From: Mycolicibacterium goodii
Lineage (GTDB): Bacteria; Actinomycetota; Actinomycetes; Mycobacteriales; Mycobacteriaceae
Direction: 5' to 3'
Length of the DNA stretch: 64,000 nt
NCBI RefSeq assembly: GCF_001187505.1
Contig: NZ_CP012150.1
Location: 682,001 to 746,000, forward strand
Shown: in pieces, positions 18,022 through 26,372 of the stretch
Layout of the letters: each line of letters opens with the position of its first letter
Numbering within the stretch: the stretch's first letter is position 1
Notes under the pieces: model-generated
Databases searched by the model: none
What the model saw: the letters and a program-made list of their open reading frames with translations, nothing else
Told to the model about the DNA's origin: nothing
Program-made: the position numbers and the translations under genes

Positions 18022-18147
18022 GGGCTTCTTCGGTTCCACGGCGGCGCCCTACCCGAACGGGCAGTCGAATCACCGCCCGGCCGGCCACACGATTGCGACC
18101 ATTCGGGGCGCGCGCAGGGCTGAGGTCCGCGAATAGCGTTCTGTAGC

Positions 18148-19029
18148 ATGGACGTTGCCGTTCTCGGCCCGGCACTGCTCGACCCGTTCGCCCCTGCGCC
18201 GCACGGGAGCTGGAGTGGTAACGGCGTGCGGGTACGGCGGCGTCGCGGGACGCATCGGGAGCACGCCGCGGTGTGCACGCCACGGTTCTGCGCACACCGC
18301 GACGGCGACGCGTTGACCGTCGAGCACGATCTCACCCCCGACGAACTGTCCGATGACCTCGCGGTGCTGCTCACCGAAGAACTGGGCGCCACAGGTGTTC
18401 TGCGAGGACAACCGGATTTCGAGTCGGTGTTCACCGGCATCGTGCGGTCCACCATCGAAGGCGGCATGTCGGCATGGCTACGGTTCTACCGAAACTCGCT
18501 GAACGCATTGGAATCCGGCAACGCGCAGTTCGCCCCCATCCACCAGCGTGCGGCAGAACTGATCACCGGTCGACGCGTGCTCGACCTGGGCTCGTGCTTC
18601 GGATTCTTCCCGCTACGATTGAGCCGCAACGGATTCGACGTCACCGCCACCGACCTCAGTGCACCCACCATGGACCTGCTCGCACGGGTGAGCCCAAAGC
18701 TGCACCGGCCGGTCCGCACCATCACGTGCGACGCCGCGGCGGTGCCGCTGCCCGACGCGGCCGCCGACACCGTGACCGCGCTGCACCTGCTGGAGCATCT
18801 CGACGCCGACGCCGGGAACACCGTGCTCGGCGAGGCGCTGCGCCTGGCGCGGCGGCGCGTGATCGTCGCGGTGCCGTTCGAGGACGAACCGCAGGCCTGC
18901 TACGGGCATGTCCGCCGGTTCGACACCGCGGAACTGCATCGCCTCGGCGAACGGCTCGGCCGCACGCACGGCGTCACCGCGGCCGTCGACGAGTACCACG
19001 GCGGCTGGCTCGTGCTGGACCGGAACTAG
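18148..19029 (+). CDS. mftM: Mycofactocin oligosaccharide methyltransferase MftM
   Basis: This 293-residue SAM methyltransferase has an N-terminal module of ~130 residues unlike ordinary class I enzymes. It includes VFTGIVRSTIEGGMSAWLRFYRN, then motif I RVLDLGSCFGFFPLRLSR near residue 150, TATDLSAPTM and TALHLLEHLD. This fits MftM, which methylates the glucose chain of mycofactocin and which, as I recall, lies outside the mft cluster next to mnoSR in M. smegmatis. Here it converges with mnoR, overlapping its stop by 4 bp. Its neighbours encode mycofactocin-type alcohol dehydrogenases, which supports the call. The 126-bp region upstream (18022-18147) has no strong ribosome site; I see no other gene in it. 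Confidence 0.78.
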   Translation: MDVAVLGPALLDPFAPAPHGSWSGNGVRVRRRRGTHREHAAVCTPRFCAHRDGDALTVEHDLTPDELSDDLAVLLTEELGATGVLRGQPDFESVFTGIVRSTIEGGMSAWLRFYRNSLNALESGNAQFAPIHQRAAELITGRRVLDLGSCFGFFPLRLSRNGFDVTATDLSAPTMDLLARVSPKLHRPVRTITCDAAAVPLPDAAADTVTALHLLEHLDADAGNTVLGEALRLARRRVIVAVPFEDEPQACYGHVRRFDTAELHRLGERLGRTHGVTAAVDEYHGGWLVLDRN

Positions 19030-19676
19030 ATCAACCCACGCTTGCTCGCCGCGTAGACGGCCTCGGCGCGGCGGCTCACGTCGAGCTTGCGCATGATGTT
19101 GCTGACGTGGAACTTCGCGGTGGTCGCGGAGATGAACAGCTTCTCGCCGATCTTGTTGTTGGACAGGCCCGCCGCCAGCAGCCGCAGCACCTCGATCTCC
19201 CGGTCGGTGAGCTGCTCGCGCGGTTCGGTGCGTCCGCTCAGCGAGCGGACAACGGCCGCGGCGCTGCGCGAATCGAAGGCGCTGTCGCCCGAGGAGATCG
19301 CGCGGATCGCCCGCACGAGTTCGGTGGTGTCGACGTCCTTGACGACGTACCCGCGGGCACCGGCGTGCACGGCGCGCACCACGAGATCCTCGTCGAGGAA
19401 GGTGGTGAGCACCAGCAAGCCGAGGTCGGGGTACGCCGTGGAAAGCTTGGTGCACAACGACAATCCCTCGAAGTCCGATCCGGCCGAGAGCTTGAGATCC
19501 AGCAGCACCACGTCGGGTTTGACCGCGGCCACCATCGCCTCGGCCTCGGCCTCACCGGAGGCCTCCCCGACCACCACCAGATCGTCTTCGCGTTCCAGCA
19601 GCGAGCGCAGACCCTGCCGCAGGATGGCATGGTCGTCGACCAACGCCAGCCTGATCTCGCGCGTGGTGACGCTCAT
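19026..19676 (-). CDS. mnoR: NarL/LuxR-family response regulator MnoR
   Basis: This 216-residue two-component regulator has a receiver domain at residues ~8-125 with acidic pair D14-D15, phospho-acceptor D60 (VVLLDLKL) and K near 111 (GYVVKDV). A LuxR-type helix-turn-helix lies at about 150-212 (LTDREIEVLRLLAAGLSNNKIGEKLFISATTAKFHV). The ATG at 19676 overlaps the kinase stop (ATGA), so the pair is coupled. By sequence type and context it is MnoR of the MnoSR system, which controls methanol and 1,3-propanediol oxidation genes in M. smegmatis. Likely targets are the dehydrogenase at 21031 and mno at 24931; the palindrome at 22338-22361 is a candidate site. Confidence 0.9.
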   Translation of the reverse strand: MSVTTREIRLALVDDHAILRQGLRSLLEREDDLVVVGEASGEAEAEAMVAAVKPDVVLLDLKLSAGSDFEGLSLCTKLSTAYPDLGLLVLTTFLDEDLVVRAVHAGARGYVVKDVDTTELVRAIRAISSGDSAFDSRSAAAVVRSLSGRTEPREQLTDREIEVLRLLAAGLSNNKIGEKLFISATTAKFHVSNIMRKLDVSRRAEAVYAASKRGLI

Positions 19677-21034
19677 CGTCGACTCCCTTCCGTCCTGGGT
19701 ATGGTCGCGACCACGCGGACACCGCCGATGCGGGACCGCTGAACCGCGAAGGTGCCGTGGTGTTCCCGGCAGCGGGCCAGCATGTTGGCGAGCCCGCGGT
19801 GGTGTCCGTCGACATCGGTGGCGTCGGCCATCCGCAGCGCCATCCGCAGCTTGGCCGGGTCCCCGGTGCCGTCGTCGGAGATGGACAGCGACACCGCGGC
19901 CGGGCGGTACCGCAACCGCACGATCGCGCGGGTCGCGTTGCCGTGCATGGCGGTGTTGAACAGCGCCTCGCCGGCCACGCGCAGCAGCGCATGCTCGACC
20001 TCGCTGGGCAGTTCGGCCACCGCACCTTCGACTTTCAGGCTGACCCGCAGATCCTCCGGCATGTGCACGGTGGCGAGCTGCTCGAGCAGTTCGGGCAGGG
20101 TGGAGCGCCCGGCGTCCTGCGGGTGGTTGAGGGCATAGATCGCCGAGCGCAGCTGCTCGCTGGCCGAGCGGGTGAGCGTCTTGGCGGTGTCGAGGCGGTC
20201 GACGAGATCACGCGCATCGGGCAGCGCCATGGCCTCGCTGCGGCACACCTCGATCTGCATGCCCGCCGACAGCACAGTCTGGCTGACGCTGTCGTGCAGT
20301 TCGCGCGCGATGCGGTGCCGCTCGTTGTCGAGCACCTGATGGCGTTGCGCCGCACCGAGTTCGCGCTGCGTGGCCAGCAGTTCGGCGTTACGGGCCTCGG
20401 ACTGGGCGAGCAGCGCCTGCGACCGCTGGAACAGGGCGCAGTTCTGCAGGGCGACCGCGGTCTGACTCGACAGGATGCGCATGACGGTCTCGTCGGTGTC
20501 GTCGAGCGTACGGTGCGTCGGGGTCCAGGCCGCGAACGCGCCGATCACCCCGCCGTTGAGTTCGATCGGCACGTGCGCGTGGTGGGGTTCGATCAGCGGA
20601 TACCGGAACTGCGCCAGGTGCCCGCGCAGGATGTCGTTGAGCCGATTGAGCACCACGTCGGGCAGGTGGTCCGGGAACTCGGTGCCGGACACCCCGTCGA
20701 ACGAGTAGGCGTGCCCGGCAGCGTCGAGGATGAGGTGCCGCGGCAGCGCCTCCTGCAGGGCACCGTCGGCCAGCGCCAGCAGCACCCAGTCGGCGTCGAG
20801 GTGGGTGCGGGCGGCCTCGGCAACGGCCCGCACAAGTTTCGGCGGGCCGTTGACGGTCTGCACCAGCGCGCGTGAGATCGCCTCGAGCGCGGCCAGCACG
20901 CGTTCGGTGCGCTGCGCCGCGACGCGGAACTCGGGGTAGAACGTGCTCTTGCCGGACCGGACGCCGGTGAGCCGCTCCAGATCCGGTGCCGCGGCGCGAC
21001 GTTGCAGCGGCCCGTATCCGGGTGCGGCGGTCAC
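19673..21034 (-). CDS. mnoS: Sensor histidine kinase MnoS (GAF domain, HisKA_3 type)
   Basis: The kinase has 453 residues from the GTG at 21034, which overlaps the dehydrogenase stop (GTGA). The open frame continues antisense-like far upstream through that gene and is rejected. There is no membrane segment: a GAF-like sensory region spans about 40-205, a short coiled coil follows, then the HisKA_3 dimerisation motif with H247 (ERHRIARELHDSVSQ), and a C-terminal HATPase domain (SISDDGTGD, GLANMLARCREHHG). A cytoplasmic kinase implies sensing of an intracellular ligand, plausibly the alcohol, its aldehyde or cofactor state. It is encoded between the dehydrogenase and mnoR with coupled starts. 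Confidence 0.9.
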   Translation of the reverse strand: MTAAPGYGPLQRRAAAPDLERLTGVRSGKSTFYPEFRVAAQRTERVLAALEAISRALVQTVNGPPKLVRAVAEAARTHLDADWVLLALADGALQEALPRHLILDAAGHAYSFDGVSGTEFPDHLPDVVLNRLNDILRGHLAQFRYPLIEPHHAHVPIELNGGVIGAFAAWTPTHRTLDDTDETVMRILSSQTAVALQNCALFQRSQALLAQSEARNAELLATQRELGAAQRHQVLDNERHRIARELHDSVSQTVLSAGMQIEVCRSEAMALPDARDLVDRLDTAKTLTRSASEQLRSAIYALNHPQDAGRSTLPELLEQLATVHMPEDLRVSLKVEGAVAELPSEVEHALLRVAGEALFNTAMHGNATRAIVRLRYRPAAVSLSISDDGTGDPAKLRMALRMADATDVDGHHRGLANMLARCREHHGTFAVQRSRIGGVRVVATIPRTEGSRR

Positions 21035-22242
21035 AGCGCGGCCCGGAACAACGCGCACAGCCCGGCCTCGTCGACCGGCCGAGGGTTGGTGGTGATGCAC
21101 GCGTCGGCCATCGCGTTGCGGGCGAGCACCGGGACGTCCTCGGTGCGGACCCCCAGGTCGGAGAGCCCCCGCGGAACACCCACCCGTCGGGCGAGCTCCT
21201 GCAGCCGATCGGCAAGGGCCAGCGCGGATTCCAGTTCGGGGGCCCTTTTGTCGGCGATACCGAGGTAGGACGCGATGGTGGCGAACGGCGCCGGATCGGC
21301 CTCGGCATTGAACCGCACGACGTGCGGCAGCAGCACACCGTTGATGACGCCGTGCGGCAGGTCGAGCAGCCCACCGACCTGGTGGCTCATCGCATGCGCC
21401 GCGCCGAGGATCGCGTTGGTGAACGCCAGGCCCGCCTCCAGTGCGGCCTGCGCCATGAGCACCCGGGCGGGCATCTCTTTGGGGCGTTCGATGGTGGTGA
21501 CGAGGTTCTCGGTGACCATGACGACCGAACGCAGCGCGTGATGGTCGGTCAACTGGTTGTGTCCCAGCGACACGAACGCCTCGATGCCGTGGGTCAGCGC
21601 ATCCAAACCCGTTGCGGCGTTCAGCCATTCGGGCATGGTGGTGAGCAGGCGCGGGTCGATCACGGTGAGGTCCGGGACGAGCGCGCGCCCCAGGATGGTG
21701 ATCTTGGTGTTGCGGGTGGTGTCGGTGACGATGCAGAACTGCGAGACGTCGGCACCGGTGCCCGAGGTGGACGGCAGCACCACGAGCGGTGGGATCGGCA
21801 TGGTGGCCTTGTCGACGCCGGCGTAGTCGAGGATGTCGCCGCCGTTGGCCGACAGGATCGCGATGCCTTTCGCCGCGTCGATCACCGATCCGCCGCCGAG
21901 TGCGATCAGCACGTCGCAGCCGTGGGACCGGTAGAACTCGTGGCCCGCGGTGATCTCGTGGTCCTTGGGGTTGGGCGTGATGGCGCTCCAGACCTGCGGG
22001 GTGACGCACTGCTCCCGCAGGTGCCCGAGCAGTTCGTCGACCCATCCGGCCTCGATCAGCCCGGGGTCGGTGACCAGCAGCGGACGCAGGCCGCCCAGGC
22101 GTACCGCGGCGTGCGCGGCCTCGGCCATCGAATCGATACCGAACACGATCTCCGGGGCGTGGAACTTCAGCAGCCGGGTCGGCATCGGATCCGGCATGGC
22201 CTTCGGCACCGCGATCGGCGCGGACTCCACCTGCGTTGTCAC
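21031..22242 (-). CDS. Iron-type alcohol dehydrogenase, probable 1,3-propanediol dehydrogenase
   Basis: This is a 403-residue group III (iron-containing) alcohol dehydrogenase from GTG 22242. The nucleotide motif DVLIALGGGSVIDAAKGIA lies near residues 110-128. The metal ligands expected in this fold are present: D in LDALTHGIE, H in the same segment, and the two later histidines in AHAMSHQVGG and DLPHGVINGVLLPH. The first gene of an operon with mnoS and mnoR, it corresponds to the 1,3-propanediol dehydrogenase linked to MnoSR in M. smegmatis. The PDO substrate is known from that system, not readable here. It may use tightly bound NAD with mycofactocin as electron acceptor. The 24-bp palindrome 96 bp upstream is its likely control site. 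Confidence 0.88.
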   Translation of the reverse strand: MTTQVESAPIAVPKAMPDPMPTRLLKFHAPEIVFGIDSMAEAAHAAVRLGGLRPLLVTDPGLIEAGWVDELLGHLREQCVTPQVWSAITPNPKDHEITAGHEFYRSHGCDVLIALGGGSVIDAAKGIAILSANGGDILDYAGVDKATMPIPPLVVLPSTSGTGADVSQFCIVTDTTRNTKITILGRALVPDLTVIDPRLLTTMPEWLNAATGLDALTHGIEAFVSLGHNQLTDHHALRSVVMVTENLVTTIERPKEMPARVLMAQAALEAGLAFTNAILGAAHAMSHQVGGLLDLPHGVINGVLLPHVVRFNAEADPAPFATIASYLGIADKRAPELESALALADRLQELARRVGVPRGLSDLGVRTEDVPVLARNAMADACITTNPRPVDEAGLCALFRAAL

Positions 22243-22337
22243 CTCACCACCCCGTCACCATCCCGTCGTGTGATCCACCTAACAAGGCAACCATACGTGG
22301 CCGACGGGTGGCCACCAATCTGCAGGTGGGCAGGCCG

Positions 22338-22361
22338 GTACCTACCCGATCGGGTAGGTAC
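22338..22361. promoter_or_regulatory. Perfect 24-bp palindrome, candidate MnoR site
   Basis: GTACCTACCCGA joined to its exact reverse complement TCGGGTAGGTAC, with no central loop and no T-run, lies 96 bp upstream of the dehydrogenase–mnoS–mnoR operon and 17 bp past the VWA stop. Its size suits a LuxR/NarL-type dimer site better than a terminator. The heptamer CTACCCG inside each arm recurs at 26292-26298 upstream of mno. Binding by MnoR is inference. Confidence 0.7.
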
Positions 22362-22377
22362 AAGATCACATCCAAGA

Positions 22378-23871
22378 TCAAGAGAGCGCGTGCGCGAGGT
22401 CCCCGGCGCGGGCGACGAGCTGGTCGGCGTCGCGGGCGATGACGACCTTGTCGCACACCTCGGCGTAGTCCGGCATCGCGCAGGTGGCCTGCCGCCAGTA
22501 CCGGGTGGGTTCCGGGGTGATCCATGCCAGCCGGTGCACGCGGCGGCGCAGCGCACGCAGGCTTTCGGTCTTGGGCGGCAGGCCCGGGCTGCGGCCGTCG
22601 CCGACGATCAGCACGGCCGTGCGGGAGTCCAGCGCGTCGGCCTGCGCGGCCAGCATCTCGTCGAACACCTGCCCGTAGTCGCTGCTGGCTTCCAGGTCGA
22701 TCCGGGCGTCGGCGAGGACCGCAGCCAGCGCGTCGTCGCCGCCGGTCTGCAGCAGGATCTCGGTGACGTCGACGGGACGGTCGACGAACGCCAGCACGCG
22801 GCAGCGGTGCGCCCGCCGGTGCATGGCCTGCGCGAGCCGCAGCGTGAACGCGGTGACCGGGCGGACCGACAGCGAGACGTCGGCGATCACGAGCAGCCGG
22901 ACCCGGTCGGGGCGCGGTGTGCGGGTGATGAGCCGGAACGGCACGCCGTCGGTGCGCAGCGAGTGCCTCGTGGTGCGACGCATGTCGAGCCTGCCGCGCA
23001 TCTCGGCGGGCCGGGGCCGTGGCGCCCCGCGCATGCGGCGCAGCACCTCGTGGCACGCCAGGTCGACGTCGGCGGCCACCACGGCGTCGGTGGGGCCGGC
23101 CGGGGTCTCCGGTTCGGCGGTGAGTCCGCAGCGGTCGGCCAGGGCCGCGACGAAGGTCTCGACGGCCTCGGTGAGCCGGCTGAGCTGTTCGGCGGTCAAC
23201 GGCTGCGCGCCGGCGTCCTCACCGTAGGTGCGGGCCGGGTCGTAGGCGTCGAGCCAGGCCAGGATGGATTCCGGGTCGTCCCAGTGCAACGCCCCTGCCA
23301 CCACCGGCGCGACCGAGTCGGCGAGGTCACCGGCCATGCTCGACGCCGCGCGGTCCACCTCGACGGTGTAGCGCACGCCGCGACGGCCCGCATCGGTCTG
23401 CGCCGACACCGACAGTTCGTTGTCGGCGCCGGACACACTGAAATCGTCGTCGTCCTTGTGCGGGTTGAAGCCCTTGTCGGCGTCCGGGGTGTCGAAGTGG
23501 TCGCCCACCTCGGCGGCCCGCTCGTTGTATTCGGCGTAGCGCCCGATCTGCTGGTCCTCGTCGATCTCGAGGTGGTCGGGCAGACCCGAGCCGGTGTGGG
23601 CACGGCTCGGGTCTGCCGCGGGTTGCCGGGCGACGCTCGACGCGGTGCCGAACATCGCGTCGAACGCGCGGTCGAAACCCCGTTGCTCCCGAACATATTT
23701 CGCGCAGGTCGCGCGCAACGCGGCCCGCAGCGCCTGCCGGTCACCTGCACCGAGCAGCCCCAGCACCCGCCGCACCTCGATCACCTCGGCCGGTGACGTC
23801 CCGACGCCCGCGCGCCGCAACAACTCGCCGAACGCCGCGGCGACGAGGTCGAGGATCTGCGACGGTGTCAC
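22378..23871 (-). CDS. VWA-domain (CoxE-like) protein, MoxR partner
   Basis: The protein has 497 residues from GTG 23871, which overlaps the moxR stop (GTGA). The N-terminal ~200 residues are helical with an acidic stretch (DADKGFNPHKDDDDF). The von Willebrand A domain occupies about 320-480, with a complete first MIDAS motif D331-x-S-x-S (ADVSLSV) and GDGRSPGLPP later, so divalent metal binding is expected. CoxE/YehP-type VWA proteins pair with MoxR ATPases to load metal into or remodel an enzyme. Placement between mno and a second metal alcohol dehydrogenase suggests that one or both are the clients. The longer frame to 24258 is antisense noise over moxR. Confidence 0.88.
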   Translation of the reverse strand: MTPSQILDLVAAAFGELLRRAGVGTSPAEVIEVRRVLGLLGAGDRQALRAALRATCAKYVREQRGFDRAFDAMFGTASSVARQPAADPSRAHTGSGLPDHLEIDEDQQIGRYAEYNERAAEVGDHFDTPDADKGFNPHKDDDDFSVSGADNELSVSAQTDAGRRGVRYTVEVDRAASSMAGDLADSVAPVVAGALHWDDPESILAWLDAYDPARTYGEDAGAQPLTAEQLSRLTEAVETFVAALADRCGLTAEPETPAGPTDAVVAADVDLACHEVLRRMRGAPRPRPAEMRGRLDMRRTTRHSLRTDGVPFRLITRTPRPDRVRLLVIADVSLSVRPVTAFTLRLAQAMHRRAHRCRVLAFVDRPVDVTEILLQTGGDDALAAVLADARIDLEASSDYGQVFDEMLAAQADALDSRTAVLIVGDGRSPGLPPKTESLRALRRRVHRLAWITPEPTRYWRQATCAMPDYAEVCDKVVIARDADQLVARAGDLAHALS

Positions 23872-24899
23872 CGCCGGCCACCGCCGCGCCCGCGGAACAC
23901 CGCGGTGGTGGTGTTGGCCGGCCGCGACGCCACCGTGACGGGTTCTTCGGGTGTCACCTCGGCGGGCCGTGGCGCCGTACCGTCGAGGTGACGCAGCGCG
24001 ATGTCGCGGTCGCTGGTGAACTTCACCAACGTCGAAAGCAACAGCGGCGCAGACACATCCGCGCCGAGCAGCGCCGCGGCCCGCGCCCCGTCGACCACCT
24101 CCGAGATCGACGGACTCTTGCGCAGCGGGAGTTCGCGCAGCGTCCGGGCCAGTTCGACGACGTCGGCGACGACCGAGGGTTCGACGTGCGGTGCCCGCAC
24201 CCCGACGATCTCCCGTTCCCGTTGCGGTGTCGGGAAACCCAGGTGGTAGTGCAGGCACCGGCGTTTCAGCGCCGACGACAGTTCACGGGTGTCGTTCGAG
24301 GTCAACACCACCCACGGTATGGTCCGGGCCGCGAATGTGCCGATCTCGGGGATCGTCACCTGACGTTCGGCGAGCACCTCGAGCAGCAGCGCCTCCATCG
24401 CCTCCTCGGTGCGGTCGACCTCGTCGATCAGCAGCACCACGGGTTCCTCCGACAGCACCGCGTCGAGCAGCGGCCGCACCGACAGGAACGCCTCGGAGTA
24501 CAGCCCGAAGTCTCGGCCCGCCAGATAGCGCGACGCTTCGTCGATGTCCTCGATCCCGTTGGTGGCGGCGGTGATCCGGTCACGCAGCATCTGCACGTGC
24601 AGCAGTTGCCTGGCGTAGTCCCACTCGTAGAGCACCCGGTTGTCGTCGAGCCCCTCGTAGCACTGCAACCGGATCAGCCGACGCCCGCCCGCCGCGGCGA
24701 GCGCCTTGGCCAGTTCGGTCTTGCCGACGCCGGCCGGCCCCTCCAGGAGCAGGGGCCGGTCCAGCGCGGTGGCCAGGTGCACCACGGTGGCGAGATCGGT
24801 GTCGGCGATGTAGTCCTGCTCGCGCAGCGCGGCGGAGAGTTCCGTCGCGTCGGCGAACGTGATGGGCTCATCGCGGACAGGGATGGTGGCGGTGGTCAC
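23868..24899 (-). CDS. MoxR-type AAA+ ATPase linked to alcohol dehydrogenases
   Basis: This 343-residue AAA+ ATPase starts at GTG 24899, with GGGAGG upstream. Walker A GPAGVGKT is at 54-61 and Walker B ends D159-E160 (VVLLIDEVDR). The sensor region WVVLTSNDTRELSSALKRRC carries the arginine finger zone, and a Gly/Arg-rich tail closes the protein. It is of the CbbQ/NorQ/CoxD-like branch, distinct from the MoxR at 635-1606. Such ATPases act with a VWA protein to activate metal enzymes (Rubisco, NO reductase, CO dehydrogenase). It lies 31 bp downstream of mno and is coupled to the VWA gene, so an activator role for Mno is a natural inference. Confidence 0.92.
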   Translation of the reverse strand: MTTATIPVRDEPITFADATELSAALREQDYIADTDLATVVHLATALDRPLLLEGPAGVGKTELAKALAAAGGRRLIRLQCYEGLDDNRVLYEWDYARQLLHVQMLRDRITAATNGIEDIDEASRYLAGRDFGLYSEAFLSVRPLLDAVLSEEPVVLLIDEVDRTEEAMEALLLEVLAERQVTIPEIGTFAARTIPWVVLTSNDTRELSSALKRRCLHYHLGFPTPQREREIVGVRAPHVEPSVVADVVELARTLRELPLRKSPSISEVVDGARAAALLGADVSAPLLLSTLVKFTSDRDIALRHLDGTAPRPAEVTPEEPVTVASRPANTTTAVFRGRGGGRR

Positions 24900-24930
24900 A
24901 TGGCCTCCCGGTGGCGAATCAGGTGGTGGG

Positions 24931-26202
24931 TCAGTAGGACTCGTTGATCGCGTGGTTCACCACGGGGATCATCGATTCGACGGTCACCTCACGCGGGTTG
25001 CCCGGCGTGCACCAGTCGTCCTGGATGTGCTCGGAGATCGCGCGGACGGTCTTGTCGTCGCCGTTGATCGCCTCGCCCTTGCCCGCGTACTTGCCGGTGT
25101 TCATCTGGTTCTTGGCGTACGAGTCGACGCGGACCTGCGAGAAGTTGTCCGGGATACCGACGTCCTGCGCCAGCCGGATCGCGGCCTCGACCGCGGCGTC
25201 GGCGGCCTGCACGGTGGTCATGTTGCGCGTGTCGACGCCCATGGCAGTGGCCAGCTGCGCGTAGCGCTCGTAGCGGGCGGGCAGGTTGTACTCCCACACG
25301 CGTGGCAGCGCGATGGCGTTGTTGAGGCCGTGGTGGCTGTCGAAGAACGCGCTCACGGCGTGGCTGATGGAGTGCACGATGCCAAGGCCGCCCGAGTTGA
25401 ACGCCTGCGCGGCGATGTACTGCGCGTTCATCATGCCTTCACGGGCCTTGAGGTTGCGCGGCTCGAAGACCGCCTCACGCAGGTTCTTCGCGACGAGTTC
25501 GACGGCGTACAAGGCATTTCCGAGCGATGGCGCGAAGTCCAGCCGGGACACGTACGGCTCGCTGCCGTGCGCGAGCACGTCGAATCCGCAGTAGGCGGTG
25601 AAGTGCTGCGGGCAGCTGTAGTACAGCAGCGGGTCGTCGATGGCCAGGGTGACGATGGTCGCCTCGTCGAAGCCGACCCACTTGTGCGGGTGATCCATGT
25701 CGGAGGTGTCGGTGATGACGTAGGCCCACGAGGTCTCCGAACCCGTTCCGGCCGTGGTCGATACCGCGATGTGCGGCGGATTCTGCTTGTTGGTGGACTT
25801 CGCGAAGCCCTCGAACTCGTTGATGTTGCGGCCGTCGTGGGCGATCACCACGCGCGCCCCCTTGGCGGCGTCGTGGCTGGAGCCACCGCCGATGGAGATG
25901 ATGCTGTCGCAGCGCTCCTGCTGGTAGAGCGCCGCGGCCTCCATGACGTTGTAGTCCTTGGGGTTCGACTCCACCTTGTCGTAGAGCACCACCTCGACAC
26001 CCTGGTACTCGATCTTGCCGGTGAGTTCCTCGATGATGCCCGAACCGCGCAGGCCCGTGGTCATCAGCAGGGTGCGCTTGAAGCCGAGGTTCTTGGCCTC
26101 GACGCCGATGATGTCGTGGGCCCCGACGCCCATCAGCGCGCGGGGGAACGGGTGGAACTCCTTGATCGGAAAGTCCCAAATCTGGTTCAGCTCAATGGCC
26201 AT
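24931..26202 (-). CDS. mno: Methanol dehydrogenase Mno (NDMA-dependent, mycofactocin-linked)
   Basis: This 423-residue iron-type alcohol dehydrogenase starts at ATG 26202, with GAGGAG 8 nt upstream. The nucleotide loop SIGGGSSHDAAKG lies at 103-115. Metal-site segments are visible as YCGFDVLAHGSEP, GLGIVHSISHAVSAFF and the following HHGLNNA. It matches the methanol:N,N-dimethyl-4-nitrosoaniline oxidoreductase (Mdo/Mno) of mycobacteria, which oxidises methanol and short alcohols and keeps its NAD bound, passing electrons to mycofactocin. Regulation by MnoSR is known in M. smegmatis. It heads a minus-strand run with MoxR and VWA genes that may be its activators. Confidence 0.93.
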   Translation of the reverse strand: MAIELNQIWDFPIKEFHPFPRALMGVGAHDIIGVEAKNLGFKRTLLMTTGLRGSGIIEELTGKIEYQGVEVVLYDKVESNPKDYNVMEAAALYQQERCDSIISIGGGSSHDAAKGARVVIAHDGRNINEFEGFAKSTNKQNPPHIAVSTTAGTGSETSWAYVITDTSDMDHPHKWVGFDEATIVTLAIDDPLLYYSCPQHFTAYCGFDVLAHGSEPYVSRLDFAPSLGNALYAVELVAKNLREAVFEPRNLKAREGMMNAQYIAAQAFNSGGLGIVHSISHAVSAFFDSHHGLNNAIALPRVWEYNLPARYERYAQLATAMGVDTRNMTTVQAADAAVEAAIRLAQDVGIPDNFSQVRVDSYAKNQMNTGKYAGKGEAINGDDKTVRAISEHIQDDWCTPGNPREVTVESMIPVVNHAINESY

Positions 26203-26290
26203 GGGTTCACTCCTCGCTGTGTCGCGCCCAGGTTCGGGCAGCTGACACCACGGTGAACCGCAGTGGCCGGCGTCACAATGGTTTACGGCC

Positions 26291-26328
26291 ACTACCCGCC
26301 GACCGGCATGGCAGAACTGTCCGGTCGG
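26291..26328. promoter_or_regulatory. Upstream control region of mno
   Basis: ACTACCCG (26291-26298) shares the heptamer CTACCCG with the palindrome at 22338-22361 and lies ~90 bp before the mno start, close to the 96-100 bp spacing seen there. It is followed by an 8-bp inverted repeat, CCGACCGG (26299-26306) / CCGGTCGG (26321-26328), and CGGGCAG at 26326-26332 resembles the opposite half-site. Candidate MnoR binding; not proven. Confidence 0.45.
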
Positions 26329-26338
26329 GCAGGATGGC

Positions 26339-26365
26339 CGCCCACCGGCGGCTCACCGGTGGGCG
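26339..26365 (-). terminator. Hairpin after the NTF2-like gene
   Basis: CGCCCACCGG (26339-26348) and CCGGTGGGCG (26356-26365) form a perfect 10-bp GC stem with a 7-nt loop. It lies 8 bp downstream of the NTF2-like stop and upstream of the mno control region, so it probably insulates mno from that transcript. Confidence 0.65.
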
Positions 26366-26372
26366 AGGCGGC

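Noticed and set aside
21034..22045. 790-residue version of MnoS
   Set aside because: The additional N-terminal part is a shifted frame of the dehydrogenase gene; the GTG at 21034 with GTGA overlap is the natural start.
22338..22361. Intrinsic terminator for the VWA gene
   Set aside because: The palindrome has no loop bases and no T-run, and it lies at an operator distance from the next start.
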